A stretch of DNA of 64,000 nucleotides, from the NCBI GenBank assembly GCA_020852515.1, contig JADZAS010000030.1, forward strand, positions 1 through 64,000, in the 5' to 3' direction. Below the pieces are notes generated by a model that made no database searches, was not told the origin of the DNA, and was given only the letters and a program-made list of their open reading frames with translations. This document shows, one piece after another, positions 31,076 to 40,532 of this stretch. Made by a program: the position numbers and the translations under genes. This DNA comes from Phycisphaerales bacterium (GTDB taxonomy: Bacteria > Planctomycetota > Phycisphaerae > Phycisphaerales > UBA5793). Position 1 is the first letter of the stretch. Every line of letters begins with the position of its first letter.

Positions 31076-32254
31076 ATGAAGATCGTCATTGCCACCGCCA
31101 GCGCGCTGCTGGTTGCCTCGTCCACTCTTGCCGGCCCGCCGCCTGCGGGTACGGACGTCACCCAGATCGTCCGCCAGGCGGACGAGACGACGCTCAAGTG
31201 CGAGCAGATCACCTACGACTTCCGCTTCCAGCCGCTGGAAGGCGCACCGCCATCGATCCAGTCCGCCTCGGGCCAGGTCAAGGCGATCATGGGCGACTCG
31301 ATGGAGGAAAGCCCCTTCTGGGTCGAGATCGACAACCCCAACACCGACGGACCCATCGGCTCCAATCCCATCAAGATCATCTCCTTCGACGGCGAGAAGT
31401 ACTACGAACTCGACTACGAAAAGAAGACGCTCCGCTGGGCCGGCGCCGACAACGGCGGCGAAGATCTCGTCGGCCTCGCGCCGCGCTACATGATGATCGA
31501 ATTCGTCCACCCCACGCCGTTCTCGGATGAACTTAACGGCGAGTCGCTCAAACTCGAGGGCACGAAGGAGATCAACGGCGTCGAGTGCGACGTCGTCCAC
31601 GTCGTCTACGCCGAGTCGATGGGCGAAGCCCGCTGGTACTTCGGCCAGAAGGATCACCTCCCCCATCGCGTCGAGCGCCTCAGCGGCGGCTACTCCGTCG
31701 AACTCGACCACGTGAACCCCAAGGTCAAACTCAAGGCCGCTGAATTCGCCCTCGAAGCGCCCGAAGGCTTCACCACGACCGAATACGAACGCCCCGAAGC
31801 GCCCAAGCCGCTGGCCGTCGGAGTCGAAGCGCCTGACTTCGAACTCCAGTCCGGCGAAGGCAAGACCGTTCGCCTCAAGGACCTGCGCGGCAACGTCGTG
31901 CTCATCGACTTCTGGGCCACCTGGTGCGGCCCGTGCAAGTTGGCCATGCCCGGCGTGCAGGAAGTCCACGAACACTTCAAGGACAAGAACGTCAAGGTCC
32001 TGGGCATCAGCACGTGGGAGAACGGTGACAAAGTCAATGATCCCATCAAGTACATGAAGGATCAGGGCTTCACCTACGGCCTGCTCGTCGAAGGCGATGA
32101 GGTCGCCGCGGCTTACAAGGTGCGCGGCATCCCGACCTTCTTTGTCGTCGACAAGGAAGGCAAGGTCGCCTACGTCAATGTCGGCTACGACCCCGAAGGC
32201 GAAAAGAAACTCATCAAGGTCATCGACGAACTGCTCACCAAGGGCGGCGTCTGA
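31076..32254 (+). CDS. Exported thioredoxin-fold protein (TlpA/ResA type) with N-terminal outer-membrane-lipoprotein-like domain
   Basis: A 392-residue protein. AAAGGAGAG lies upstream of the ATG and a signal peptide (IATASALLVASSTLAG) follows. Residues 25-235 form a beta-rich domain resembling the LolA/DUF2092-like fold (QADETTLKCEQITYDF, YYELDYEKKTLRW, DVVHVVY). The C-terminal 140 residues are a redoxin of the AhpC-TSA/TlpA type, with active site WCGPCK (Cys284, Cys287) and cis-proline in RGIPTFFVVD. This pairing is common in planctomycetes. It is probably a periplasmic thiol-disulfide reductant. An inverted repeat follows that may end its transcript. Confidence 0.85.
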   Translation: MKIVIATASALLVASSTLAGPPPAGTDVTQIVRQADETTLKCEQITYDFRFQPLEGAPPSIQSASGQVKAIMGDSMEESPFWVEIDNPNTDGPIGSNPIKIISFDGEKYYELDYEKKTLRWAGADNGGEDLVGLAPRYMMIEFVHPTPFSDELNGESLKLEGTKEINGVECDVVHVVYAESMGEARWYFGQKDHLPHRVERLSGGYSVELDHVNPKVKLKAAEFALEAPEGFTTTEYERPEAPKPLAVGVEAPDFELQSGEGKTVRLKDLRGNVVLIDFWATWCGPCKLAMPGVQEVHEHFKDKNVKVLGISTWENGDKVNDPIKYMKDQGFTYGLLVEGDEVAAAYKVRGIPTFFVVDKEGKVAYVNVGYDPEGEKKLIKVIDELLTKGGV

Positions 32255-32276
32255 TCCACCACTGATCGGCACTAAA

Positions 32277-32323
32277 AAAAGGTGCCAGGTACCTCTCCCA
32301 AAAAAAGGTACCTGGCACCTTTT
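32277..32323. terminator. Long inverted repeat AAAAGGTGCCAGGTACC between convergent genes
   Basis: Two perfect 17-bp arms (32277-32293 and 32307-32323) enclose 13 bases. The arms have A runs on the left and T runs on the right, so the hairpin could end transcription from both sides. The right arm reaches the stop codon of mnmE. The same sequence read as protein gives KKRCQVP and RYLAPF, spurious peptides I have seen annotated in other planctomycete and deltaproteobacterial genomes, so this is probably a dispersed palindromic element. Confidence 0.75.
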
Positions 32324-33713
32324 ATTTTCCGATGCAGAAGCCGGCGAAGATGCGGCCGAGCACGTCGTCGGGCGAGATCGCGCCCGCAAGTCGGCCGAGC
32401 GCATCGAGCGATCCTCGCATCGAAGCGGCGACCAGTTCCGGCTCGCGCAAAGCCACCGGCATCCGCGGCCCTCTCGCATCAATCAGCGAACAGGCATCCC
32501 GCAGATGCCTCGCCGCCTCGCGCAGGCACTGCTCGTGCCGCGGCAGCAGCGCCAGCGTCTCAGCGCCGAGCGACGCCACCCGATCCGACAGCGCCTCGCC
32601 GATGCGCTGCCGCAACTCGCTCAGACCCTCTCCCGTGACCGCGCTCACTCGAAGCGCGCCCGGCGCAAGCGGGGCCTGCCCGCCCGGCGCCAGATCCGAC
32701 TTTGACTGCACGATGAACCGAGCGGCGAGTGACTGTTCAACTGGGGCCGTTGCAGGCGAGCATCCGCCATCGCGATCGCCGCCCATCGGAGGGACGAGTT
32801 GCACAAGCAGATCCGCCTGCTCGATGGCGCGCTGCGCCGCCGCCTGCATCTGCGGGTTCAGACCCGCGGGTGATTCGTCAAACCCTGCAACATCCACGAG
32901 CAGCACTTCCGGCGAAAGTGGATCGGCCGGATCCAGGTGCATCGGCTCGACAAGGACATCGCGCGTCGTGCCGCGCTCGGCGCTCACGACCGCTCGGCGC
33001 CGGCCGAGCAATGCGTTGTAGAGCGTCGATTTGCCCGCGTTGGGCGGACCGACGAGCACCACCGTCGGCAGCGCGCTGAGCGCTTCGCTGCCCACGGCTC
33101 GCGCCAGCGTCTGGTCGATCGCGTCGATGATCGCACTCAGCCGGCCGGCCAGATCGTCAGGCGCGATGGCCACCACGTCCTCCTCGTCGGTGAAGTCGAT
33201 GCCGGCCTCAACCAGCGCCAGCGCCGCGGCAAGGCGGTCGCACAGATCGGCGGCAATGCGCCCGAGCCGGTTGCCGCTCAGCGCCTGCGCGGCGCGGAGT
33301 TGAGCATCCGACGCCGCCGCGATCAGCGCTGCAACCCCCTCCGCCTGCGTGAGCGTCAGCCGGCCATTGAGCCAGGCGCGGGCGGTGAATTCGCCCGGCT
33401 CGGCGTGCCGCGCCCCGGCGTCGATGGCCGCGCTGGTCACTCGTCCGATCAGCGTCGGGTTTCCGGGAATCGCGATTTCGATCACATCCTGGCCGGTGTA
33501 ACTCTGCGGCCCGGGAAAGCACAGCAGCAGGCACGGGCAGCCCCCGCCGAGCCGGTGCGTGCGGACGCCGCGTTGCCGCTCGATGGGCCGGTGCGATTGG
33601 GCGCTGATGGCTTCAAGCACGGACCACGCCTGCGGCCCGGACAAGCGGATCAAACTGCGCCGCGAGGCGCCGGCAGCCGAGGCGCGCGCCACGATGGTGT
33701 CTGCAAAGTTCAT
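32322..33713 (-). CDS. mnmE: tRNA uridine-5-carboxymethylaminomethyl modification GTPase MnmE
   Basis: A 463-residue protein. It has the folate-binding N-terminal domain (DTIVARAS, IRLSGPQAW, PQSYTGQDVIEI, HAEPGEFTARAWLNGRLTL), a helical domain split around a GTPase domain, and the hallmark C-terminus FCIGK. In the GTPase domain G1 is GPPNAGKST (222-230), G2 GTTRD and G3 DVAG (usually DTAG). G4 reads QSKSD instead of NKxD, a weakened guanine-recognition motif. With MnmG it modifies the wobble uridine of several tRNAs. It lies just downstream of yidC in the same direction, the classic arrangement. The ATG is at 33713. Confidence 0.95.
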   Translation of the reverse strand: MNFADTIVARASAAGASRRSLIRLSGPQAWSVLEAISAQSHRPIERQRGVRTHRLGGGCPCLLLCFPGPQSYTGQDVIEIAIPGNPTLIGRVTSAAIDAGARHAEPGEFTARAWLNGRLTLTQAEGVAALIAAASDAQLRAAQALSGNRLGRIAADLCDRLAAALALVEAGIDFTDEEDVVAIAPDDLAGRLSAIIDAIDQTLARAVGSEALSALPTVVLVGPPNAGKSTLYNALLGRRRAVVSAERGTTRDVLVEPMHLDPADPLSPEVLLVDVAGFDESPAGLNPQMQAAAQRAIEQADLLVQLVPPMGGDRDGGCSPATAPVEQSLAARFIVQSKSDLAPGGQAPLAPGALRVSAVTGEGLSELRQRIGEALSDRVASLGAETLALLPRHEQCLREAARHLRDACSLIDARGPRMPVALREPELVAASMRGSLDALGRLAGAISPDDVLGRIFAGFCIGK

Positions 33714-33754
33714 CGGCGCCAGAGTCTATCGCCGCTCGGCCGTTCGTGATTCAC

Positions 33755-35974
33755 TCAGCGCGACCGGCCGGACCGCTGCGCGCGGTTAGGCACTTTTTTC
33801 GTCGGCCGCGCCGCCACGGGTTTGGCGTCCTTGTCGAGATCGAGCGAGTCGATGTGCGAGCGGATGTACCGGCTCTCGAGAATACCCACCGTGCTCGAAG
33901 TCATGATGTAGAGCGTCAGCCCGCTGGGCGCCGTGTAGAGCATGATCGGGAACACGAGCGGGAAGACGATCTTCATGATCTTCTGCTGCTGCGCCTGCTC
34001 GGGCGTCATGTTCGGGTTCGGCGGCGTCATGTACTTCTGCTGCAGGTAGAAGATCACGCCCATGAGAATCGGCAGCAGGTTAATGCTCGACACCGAGCCC
34101 ACGAGCGGAATCTTTTCGAGATACGGCCCGATCTTCGGGATGCTGCCCAGGATCGAGTGGCCAAGCGAAATGAAGTGGTCCGGCTGCGAAAGATCGGCCA
34201 AAAACGCCCAGTTGCCGAACATCTGAAACACGCCGTAGAACGCCGGCTGCTGGCGCAACTCGATCGCGAAGTAGAGCATCGCGTACAGCGCGATCCAGAT
34301 CGGCGATTGGAGCAGCATCGGCAGCATGCCCAGGCACCCCGCTGGGTTGATGTTGTGCTCGCGGTAGAGCGCCATCTGCTCCTGCTGGAGCTTCTTGGGG
34401 TTGTCCTTGTACTTCTCCTGGAGCTTCTTCATCTCCGGCTGAAGTTTGGCCATGCCCCTGCTCATGCGCTGCATCGACACCTGGCCCTTCTTGGTCAGGG
34501 GATGCAGCAGCACGCGCACGAACAGCACGAGAATGATGATCGCCACCGCCCAGTCGTGGACGCCGATCCCCACGCCGGCGATGCGGATCACGTCGCCCTC
34601 GATCAGCCGCAGGAACCACAGAAGAAAGTGCGTGAGCCACTGGAATGTGCACCACGCACAGGTCAACTGGTAAACGACGAGTTCCTTGAGGTTGAACGCC
34701 TGGTACGGCTGCTCGGCGGCGAGCAGCGAACTGCGCAGCGGCCCGGCGTACACGCCCAGGTCGAGATTCCGGGTCTGGCCGGGCGAGAGTTGCACCTCGT
34801 TGCCCACCAGTTTCAGATTCATGTAGAGCGTGTCGGCAGCCTTGTCGTCGATGTCGCTCAGCCGCGGCGCCGGCGAGTTCACCCACATCTCGACGCGATC
34901 GACCTGGTCGAGAGCCCGGGCCAGATTCGCTTCGGGGTTCTCCACGGCCCGGTGCACCGCAAAGCCGAAATACCGGTTCGTCGTCGCCGCCCAAGCCAGC
35001 GTGTAGTTGCGCTGCAGGCTCGTCGCATTAGGCCAGATGAACTGGCTCTCGGGCGCATCGCCGGTTTCCCGGGCCCGCTCGATGGCGTCCTTGATTACGG
35101 TGTGGCGGCGGAGCAGGAAATCGCTTTCGTGGGCCAGCACTTCTGACGCGCTGCGCGGATCGAGGTAACCGAAGCGCACCCGCCGGAAGTCGCCGTAGCC
35201 GTTCTGCGAATAGGGCAGGTCGCCCGGGCCCCACTGCTCGAGGCTCACCGTCATCGGTTCGCTCGTCTCATTGCGCAGAGACTGGTGGAGCGTGACCTCG
35301 CCTTCGGAGTCGCCCAGTTCATAGCGGCGCGACACCGTCAGCACCGGCCGGTCCTGGGCATCCACGACCACCGCCTCGAATTCGCCCGGCGCGATCTGCC
35401 GGAACCAGCGAGGATCGTCGAATGCATCGACGCGTTCGCCGTTGATGTAGATTCGGCGTATGCCCAGCGCGGGCCGGCTGTCGGGCTGGCCGTCGAGCAG
35501 CGTGTATCGATCGTCGGACGACCGCTCGCGGCTCTCATAAAAATCAGCCAGCGTTATCTGCGAGAGTCCAGCTCCGTACGGGCTGAACTCGAGCATCAGT
35601 CGCGCTGCGTTGTCGGGCGAGTCCAGATTGCCCAATGGCGCCAGCGGCCCGGACTCCTGCGGCTGGAAGTGCAGGCCCGTCGGAACCGCTGCCGGCGGCT
35701 GTTCATCACCGGGTGGGCCGATCTCATCCGGTGACGACTGAGCCGCTTGCCCCTCGGGCTGCTGGTCGGCGCCGGTATCGTCCATCGCCTGGTCGTCGCT
35801 CTCGCCTTCAGCCGGGGGCTGAGTCTGCGGCTGAGACTCGGGTTGCACAGCCGGCGCGGCTGGGCCCGGCTGCTGCTTCGACTGGCCCGCGCCGCGGATG
35901 AGCACCGCCACAATGGCCAGCCCGACCAGGATGACCAATGACGTAATGAGGAATCGCTTGAATCGCGGTGACAT
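33755..35974 (-). CDS. yidC: Membrane protein insertase YidC
   Basis: A 739-residue protein, longer than the 550 usual for proteobacteria. One N-terminal span (FLITSLVILVGLAIVAVLI) is followed by a Pro/Gln-rich linker (residues 30-100), a large periplasmic beta domain (to about 440) and the conserved insertase core. Span 2 contains LFVRVLLHPL with the catalytic arginine of the hydrophilic groove, followed by the cytoplasmic coiled hairpin (MAKLQPEMKKLQEKYKDNPKKL) and GCLGMLPMLLQSPIWIALY. The C-terminus is basic (RPTKKVPNRAQRSGRSR), fitting ribosome contact. YidC inserts and folds inner-membrane proteins. mnmE follows 41 bases downstream. Confidence 0.95.
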   Translation of the reverse strand: MSPRFKRFLITSLVILVGLAIVAVLIRGAGQSKQQPGPAAPAVQPESQPQTQPPAEGESDDQAMDDTGADQQPEGQAAQSSPDEIGPPGDEQPPAAVPTGLHFQPQESGPLAPLGNLDSPDNAARLMLEFSPYGAGLSQITLADFYESRERSSDDRYTLLDGQPDSRPALGIRRIYINGERVDAFDDPRWFRQIAPGEFEAVVVDAQDRPVLTVSRRYELGDSEGEVTLHQSLRNETSEPMTVSLEQWGPGDLPYSQNGYGDFRRVRFGYLDPRSASEVLAHESDFLLRRHTVIKDAIERARETGDAPESQFIWPNATSLQRNYTLAWAATTNRYFGFAVHRAVENPEANLARALDQVDRVEMWVNSPAPRLSDIDDKAADTLYMNLKLVGNEVQLSPGQTRNLDLGVYAGPLRSSLLAAEQPYQAFNLKELVVYQLTCAWCTFQWLTHFLLWFLRLIEGDVIRIAGVGIGVHDWAVAIIILVLFVRVLLHPLTKKGQVSMQRMSRGMAKLQPEMKKLQEKYKDNPKKLQQEQMALYREHNINPAGCLGMLPMLLQSPIWIALYAMLYFAIELRQQPAFYGVFQMFGNWAFLADLSQPDHFISLGHSILGSIPKIGPYLEKIPLVGSVSSINLLPILMGVIFYLQQKYMTPPNPNMTPEQAQQQKIMKIVFPLVFPIMLYTAPSGLTLYIMTSSTVGILESRYIRSHIDSLDLDKDAKPVAARPTKKVPNRAQRSGRSR

Positions 35975-36065
35975 GAATGGAACCCGTCAATGCTGATCGT
36001 TCATCGCCGGCAGAGCCGCGCCCCGCGCGGCGAGACGGCCCGCCGCCCCGGCCGCGGCGCCCGGC

Positions 36066-36830
36066 TCACCGGCCCTCGTAGAGGCGATCCGCGAGCCAGT
36101 CGTTCAACTGCGCGATGGCCTTGATCTTCCGCGCCACGGTATCGATGTCATAGCCGACCCGGTGGAATTCCACCGAGCCGTCTTCCAGAACCACGTAACT
36201 CGCACGCGGGTCGTTGTCGCGCGGCTGGCCGACCGAACCCACGTTGATCATGCACTTCTCGCCGTCCTGGAACGTGAACTTGTTCTTCAACTCCGCCGGG
36301 CCGTAAAAGTCGGGCTCATCCGTAAACACGCCCGGCACGTGCGTGTGTCCGACCACGGCGCAGCGGTCGATGCGCTCGAAGATCTGCTGGATCTTGAGCG
36401 TGCCGTTGATCGCATCGTCGGGGAAGACGTATTCATTGATCGGCCGGCGCGGCGAGCCGTGCACGGCGATGATCTGGTTCTCGCTGCCGAACTTCACCCG
36501 CACGCGCAGCTGGCTCAGAAACGCCCAGCGGCGAGCCCGGGCCTTCTCGTCCTGCTCGTTCTCGAACTGGGCCCGCGTCCAGTAGGCCGCCTGCTCGGCG
36601 CCGGGGTTGAAGTTGGTCGGCTCGTAGAGCACCCCGAAATCGTGGTTGCCCAGCAGCGACCACTGGCACCGGGCCTCGACGAGATCGACGCATTCGAGCG
36701 GCTCGGGTCCGTAGCCGACGATGTCGCCCAGACAGACGATGCCCTCGACGTTCTGGGTCTCGATGTGCGCGAGCACGGCCCGGAGCGCCTCGGCGTTGCC
36801 ATGGATGTCTGAGATGACCGCGAGGCGCAA
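36066..36830 (-). CDS. Calcineurin-like metallophosphoesterase
   Basis: A 254-residue cytosolic enzyme with all metal-binding motifs in order: SDIHGN (Asp8, His10), LGDIVGYG, LLGNHDF, AVHGSP and VVGHTHVP. It belongs to the YfcE/DUF2437-like diadenosine-tetraphosphatase-related group that hydrolyses phosphodiesters or phosphoproteins. The first codon is TTG at 36830, chosen because GGAG lies seven bases before it and SDIHGN must be near the N-terminus. It stands alone on the minus strand upstream of yidC. Confidence 0.85.
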   Translation of the reverse strand: MRLAVISDIHGNAEALRAVLAHIETQNVEGIVCLGDIVGYGPEPLECVDLVEARCQWSLLGNHDFGVLYEPTNFNPGAEQAAYWTRAQFENEQDEKARARRWAFLSQLRVRVKFGSENQIIAVHGSPRRPINEYVFPDDAINGTLKIQQIFERIDRCAVVGHTHVPGVFTDEPDFYGPAELKNKFTFQDGEKCMINVGSVGQPRDNDPRASYVVLEDGSVEFHRVGYDIDTVARKIKAIAQLNDWLADRLYEGR

Positions 36831-37055
36831 GGGTTGGCTCCACCGCTAACAAAAATGCCGGTCGCCGGAACGGCAAACCGGTTCCCGATCCTATTGGGAT
36901 CCGGGCAAACCGTCAATCACCGCGAGCCGCAAGCCCAGTGCCAATTCCACGCTACCATCGGGTTCATTTCGCCGGCTGACCCGCCACGAAGTTCATCGGC
37001 GGCGCGGCCGGCGCCCCGCCGGGCTTGATCGGCGCACCATCCAAGGACCTCTCAA

Positions 37056-38519
37056 ATGGCCGATTCTCAGTTCGATCTCATTGTCATCGGTGGCGGGCCC
37101 GGCGGCTATGTCGGCGCCATCCGTGCCTCACAACTGGGCATGAAAGTCGCCTGCGTCGAGCGCGACCGGCTCGGCGGCGTCTGCCTCAACTGGGGTTGCA
37201 TCCCGACCAAGGCCCTGCTCAAGAGCGCCTATCTCTACCAGGAAGTCGCCAGGCACGGCAAGGAATGGGGCTTTGAATACGAGCGGCTGACCCACAACTG
37301 GGAGAAGGTCATCGGCCGCAGCCGCGGCGTGGCCGACACGCTCAATAAGGGCATCCACTACCTCTTCAAGAAGAACAACATCATGCACTTCGAGGGCCAC
37401 GCGAAGATCACCCGCTCGGCCAAGGCCACGCTGCCCTGCGAAGTGCAGGTCTTCGACAAACCCGGCGGCACAAAGCAGCACACCATCACCGCGCCCAAGG
37501 TGCTTGTCGCCACCGGCGCCGCGCCGCGCGAACTGCCGTTTGCCCCCTTCGACGGCAAGACCGTCATCGGCTCGAAGGAAGCGATGACCATGGCCGTGCA
37601 GCCCAAGCGCATGCTCATCGTCGGCGCGGGCGCCATCGGCGTCGAGTTCGCCTATTTCTACAACGCCTTCGGCACCGAAGTAACCATCGTCGAAATGCTC
37701 GACCGCCTGCTGCCCATCGAAGACGATGACGTGAGCAAGGTGCTCGAGCGCGAGTTCAAGAAGTCGGGCATCAACATCCGCACGAGCCACATCACCAAGA
37801 AGATCGAAAAGACGCGCAGCGGCCTGGCGGTGACCATCGCCGCAACAGGCGACGAGAGCAAGACGGAGACGATCGAGACGGACGTGGTGCTCGTGGCCAT
37901 CGGCGTGCGCGGCCGCTACGACGGCCTGTTCGATGCGGCGCTGGGCATCGAGACCTTCAAGGACCACATCAAAGTTGCCTACAAGGACGTGGAAGATCCG
38001 ACTTACCAGACCAGCGCCCCGGGCATCTACGCCATCGGCGATGTCATCGGCCCGCCCTGGCTCGCCCACGTCGCCAGCGAGGAAGCCGTCGCCTGCGTCG
38101 AACGCATGAACGGCCACGACTGCGTCGGCGTCGATTACGACTCGATCCCCGGCTGCACCTACTGCCACCCGCAGGTCGCCAGCATCGGCAAAACCGAACG
38201 GGCGCTCAAGGAAGAGGGCCTCGTCGCCGGGAAGGACTACAACGTCGGCAACTACGGCCTCAAGGCGCATGGCAAGGCGATCGCCGAGGGCGAGAACGTC
38301 GGCATGGTGAAACTGCTCACGAGCATTCCGCACGGCGAGATCCTCGGCGCGCACCTCATTGGCGCTGAAGCGACGGAACTCATCGCCGAGTTCGCGTTGG
38401 CGCGAAGCGTCGAAGCGACCGCCGAGGACATCATCAACACGGTGCACGCACACCCGACGATGAACGAAGCAATCCACGAAGCCGCGCTGGCCAGCGAAGG
38501 CCGGATGATCCACGGGTGA
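37056..38519 (+). CDS. lpdA: Dihydrolipoyl dehydrogenase (E3)
   Basis: A 487-residue flavoenzyme. It has an FAD loop GGGPGGYVG, redox-active disulfide GGVCLNWGCIPTK (Cys43, Cys48), NAD loop GAGAIGVEF, second FAD site GIYAIGDV and C-terminal base HPTMNEAIHE. It reoxidises lipoamide of pyruvate and 2-oxoglutarate dehydrogenases or the glycine cleavage system. No E1 or E2 genes are adjacent, so it is unlinked here. AAGGA stands about ten bases upstream of the ATG. Confidence 0.95.
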   Translation: MADSQFDLIVIGGGPGGYVGAIRASQLGMKVACVERDRLGGVCLNWGCIPTKALLKSAYLYQEVARHGKEWGFEYERLTHNWEKVIGRSRGVADTLNKGIHYLFKKNNIMHFEGHAKITRSAKATLPCEVQVFDKPGGTKQHTITAPKVLVATGAAPRELPFAPFDGKTVIGSKEAMTMAVQPKRMLIVGAGAIGVEFAYFYNAFGTEVTIVEMLDRLLPIEDDDVSKVLEREFKKSGINIRTSHITKKIEKTRSGLAVTIAATGDESKTETIETDVVLVAIGVRGRYDGLFDAALGIETFKDHIKVAYKDVEDPTYQTSAPGIYAIGDVIGPPWLAHVASEEAVACVERMNGHDCVGVDYDSIPGCTYCHPQVASIGKTERALKEEGLVAGKDYNVGNYGLKAHGKAIAEGENVGMVKLLTSIPHGEILGAHLIGAEATELIAEFALARSVEATAEDIINTVHAHPTMNEAIHEAALASEGRMIHG

Positions 38520-38600
38520 AGCGAGAGCGGGCGCGTCACAAGGCGTCGCGCCTCGCATGGTTATACCCGATGTCTCAGCGCTGCCGCAGTCGGTCTCGAC

Positions 38601-40337
38601 CTACGGCGTCGGCACGGGCCGGCTCGTCGCACACGTCGAAAGATCAATCGCCTGAATGAGGATGCGCCCGCCGCAGGCGACGTTGGGCGCGTTGGCGCTC
38701 AGCAGCGCGACGCCCGAGCCGTCGGCGGTTACCGTTCGCGCCAGCGTCACCGGGCTGCCCAGGCACAGACGCGTGCCGGCGCAGGGCATGTTGTTGGGAA
38801 TGGTGAACCCGCCCGCCGAGCGCGAGTGCACAAACGCCACGCGGCCCACCGGCGTGCAGTCAAAGGCGCGGATGGCCAGCGTGCCCGGGCAGGCCCCGGC
38901 GACGGTGAGATCGATCGGCACGGTGCCGATGGTGCCCGTGTTCGTCCGCAGCCGCTGCGCGTGGATGTCGCTCTGCCCCGTGCCGCCGTGCTCCCAGACG
39001 AGCATCGCGCTGTTGGCGATCGAGATGGCATTGGCCGTGAGGCGCGATCGCCCGGTTCCGCCCGGCGTAAGCGACACGATCCCGGGCGCCCAGCGCAGGA
39101 TGCCCGCATCCGTCACCCCGGCCGCGCGCACGGTGTCATCGTCAAAGCCGGCGCTCTCGATGAAACACACCGTCGCCTTGCCGTCGGCAAAGATGGTGTT
39201 GATCGAGCGGTAATCCATTCCGGCGCTGACCGGCCGCAAGACAATGCCGCTGTCGCCCCACAGCCGGCTGCCCGAGCCGTCGATGCGCTGGCCGTACACG
39301 CCGCGATTGGCCTGCCCGTTGCTCTGCTCCATCCAGAAGACGTAGATGCTGTCCGTGGCGGCGTCGTACGCCGCGGAGGGCGAAACGCGATCCTGCAGGC
39401 TGTTGATCGAGACGGGTACGCCGTTGTGCGCGAAGAGTTCATTGCCATCGGCGTCCACGTGCTGCACGTAACACTGCAGCGAGCCGCTCGTGTTGTACCA
39501 TGCGAACACGCCGCCGCCCGAGCCGTCTTCGACGAACGGCGGGAAGTTGCCGAACTGCAGCGATCCGCCGTCGAACACCTTCACATGCCCGCCCGTCCAC
39601 CGGGGCGCGCCCCTCGTGCTGATGCGCTGGGCATAGAGATGCTTGGGCGCGTTGAAACTCGTGGACTGCACCCAAGAGACGATCACGTCGCCGTTCACGC
39701 TGGGATGGAGGTCGGCAAGCGAGAGCGAAGCGCCGTTCGGATCGCTGAGGATCGTCTCGCTGCTCCAGAGAACATTGCCGTCCGCGTCGAGGCGCTGAAG
39801 GTGAACATTCTTCTCCTGCGTCCAGGCGACGACGCACTGGCCGTCGCTGGTGCCGGCAATCTTCGGCGACGCCACGAAGGCGCTGCCATTGCTGAACTGC
39901 ACGCCGTTGGCGCCCCATGGCATCGAGCCGTCCTTGCCCACGCGCTGGGCGGTGATCTTCGTGCCGCCGAAGCGGTCATCGCGAAACGCGAGCAGCGCAA
40001 AGCCGCTGCGATCGACATCCAGGCCGTAGTCCTGCGTCGAACTGAAACTGCGATCGGCGATGAGCAGGCCGTTGTGGGGGAAGGTCTCGTTGCCCTGCGG
40101 GTCGATGAGTTGCAGCGCGATGTCGTAGCCGTGGCCGATGTTGCGCTGCCAGACGAGAAAGTCGCGGCCGTCCACGTCGCCGTCCGCCGCCGCGGACTTG
40201 GGCTGGATCTCATCGCCGGTCAGGTCGGCGATGATGAGGTCAGTCGGCTGCGTGCAATTCTGTGCGATGGCCCCGGCGCTCAGCAGGCCAAGGGCGACTC
40301 CAGCCGAGCAGGCAATCAAACGACGCGATGTACACAT
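38601..40337 (-). CDS. Secreted propeller-like repeat protein with a diverged C-terminal module
   Basis: A 578-residue exported protein. The ATG at 40337 follows GGGGAGAAGAAG and starts a signal peptide (CSAGVALGLLSAGAIAQN); the longer frame to 40454 is not supported. The body has repeats similar in style to the gene at 1749, such as DGRDFLVWQ, RSGFALLAFRDDR, GQCVVAWTQ and NSAMLVWEHG, each followed by a block with Q-R-x-x-x-x-G. The last 100 residues (GACPGTLAIRAFDCTP, NNMPCAGTRLCLG, ACGGRILIQAIDLSTCATS) align with the terminal module at 4.4 kb and 6.8 kb, but without DNA-level identity. It is therefore a separate, older copy. Function unknown. Confidence 0.85.
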   Translation of the reverse strand: MCTSRRLIACSAGVALGLLSAGAIAQNCTQPTDLIIADLTGDEIQPKSAAADGDVDGRDFLVWQRNIGHGYDIALQLIDPQGNETFPHNGLLIADRSFSSTQDYGLDVDRSGFALLAFRDDRFGGTKITAQRVGKDGSMPWGANGVQFSNGSAFVASPKIAGTSDGQCVVAWTQEKNVHLQRLDADGNVLWSSETILSDPNGASLSLADLHPSVNGDVIVSWVQSTSFNAPKHLYAQRISTRGAPRWTGGHVKVFDGGSLQFGNFPPFVEDGSGGGVFAWYNTSGSLQCYVQHVDADGNELFAHNGVPVSINSLQDRVSPSAAYDAATDSIYVFWMEQSNGQANRGVYGQRIDGSGSRLWGDSGIVLRPVSAGMDYRSINTIFADGKATVCFIESAGFDDDTVRAAGVTDAGILRWAPGIVSLTPGGTGRSRLTANAISIANSAMLVWEHGGTGQSDIHAQRLRTNTGTIGTVPIDLTVAGACPGTLAIRAFDCTPVGRVAFVHSRSAGGFTIPNNMPCAGTRLCLGSPVTLARTVTADGSGVALLSANAPNVACGGRILIQAIDLSTCATSRPVPTP

Positions 40338-40532
40338 CTTCTTCTCCCCGCCCCATGCTCTGTTGGTCTCAGAAAGCCGTCGCTGCGGCGCGGCAGGTAA
40401 TTTGGGCCCCGTCGCCGGAACGCGTAGCGTACCAGATTTTGCATCTGAGTGCAACAGAAAACCACAATGGACTCCAGCAAACCCCGCGGGGAAAGTGATC
40501 GGGCAATGGAACGTGAGCCAGTTCCAACCCGC

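Noticed and set aside
32097-32705. A frame reading through the palindrome with KKRCQVPLPKKGTW
   Set aside because: It arises from the inverted repeat 32277-32323 and from shadow of two real genes.
33746-35146. A 466-codon plus-strand frame opposite yidC
   Set aside because: yidC on the minus strand is unambiguous; this frame is His/Leu/Arg-rich noise.
38826-40400. A 524-codon plus-strand frame opposite the secreted protein
   Set aside because: Antisense shadow; the minus strand has signal peptide and repeat structure.
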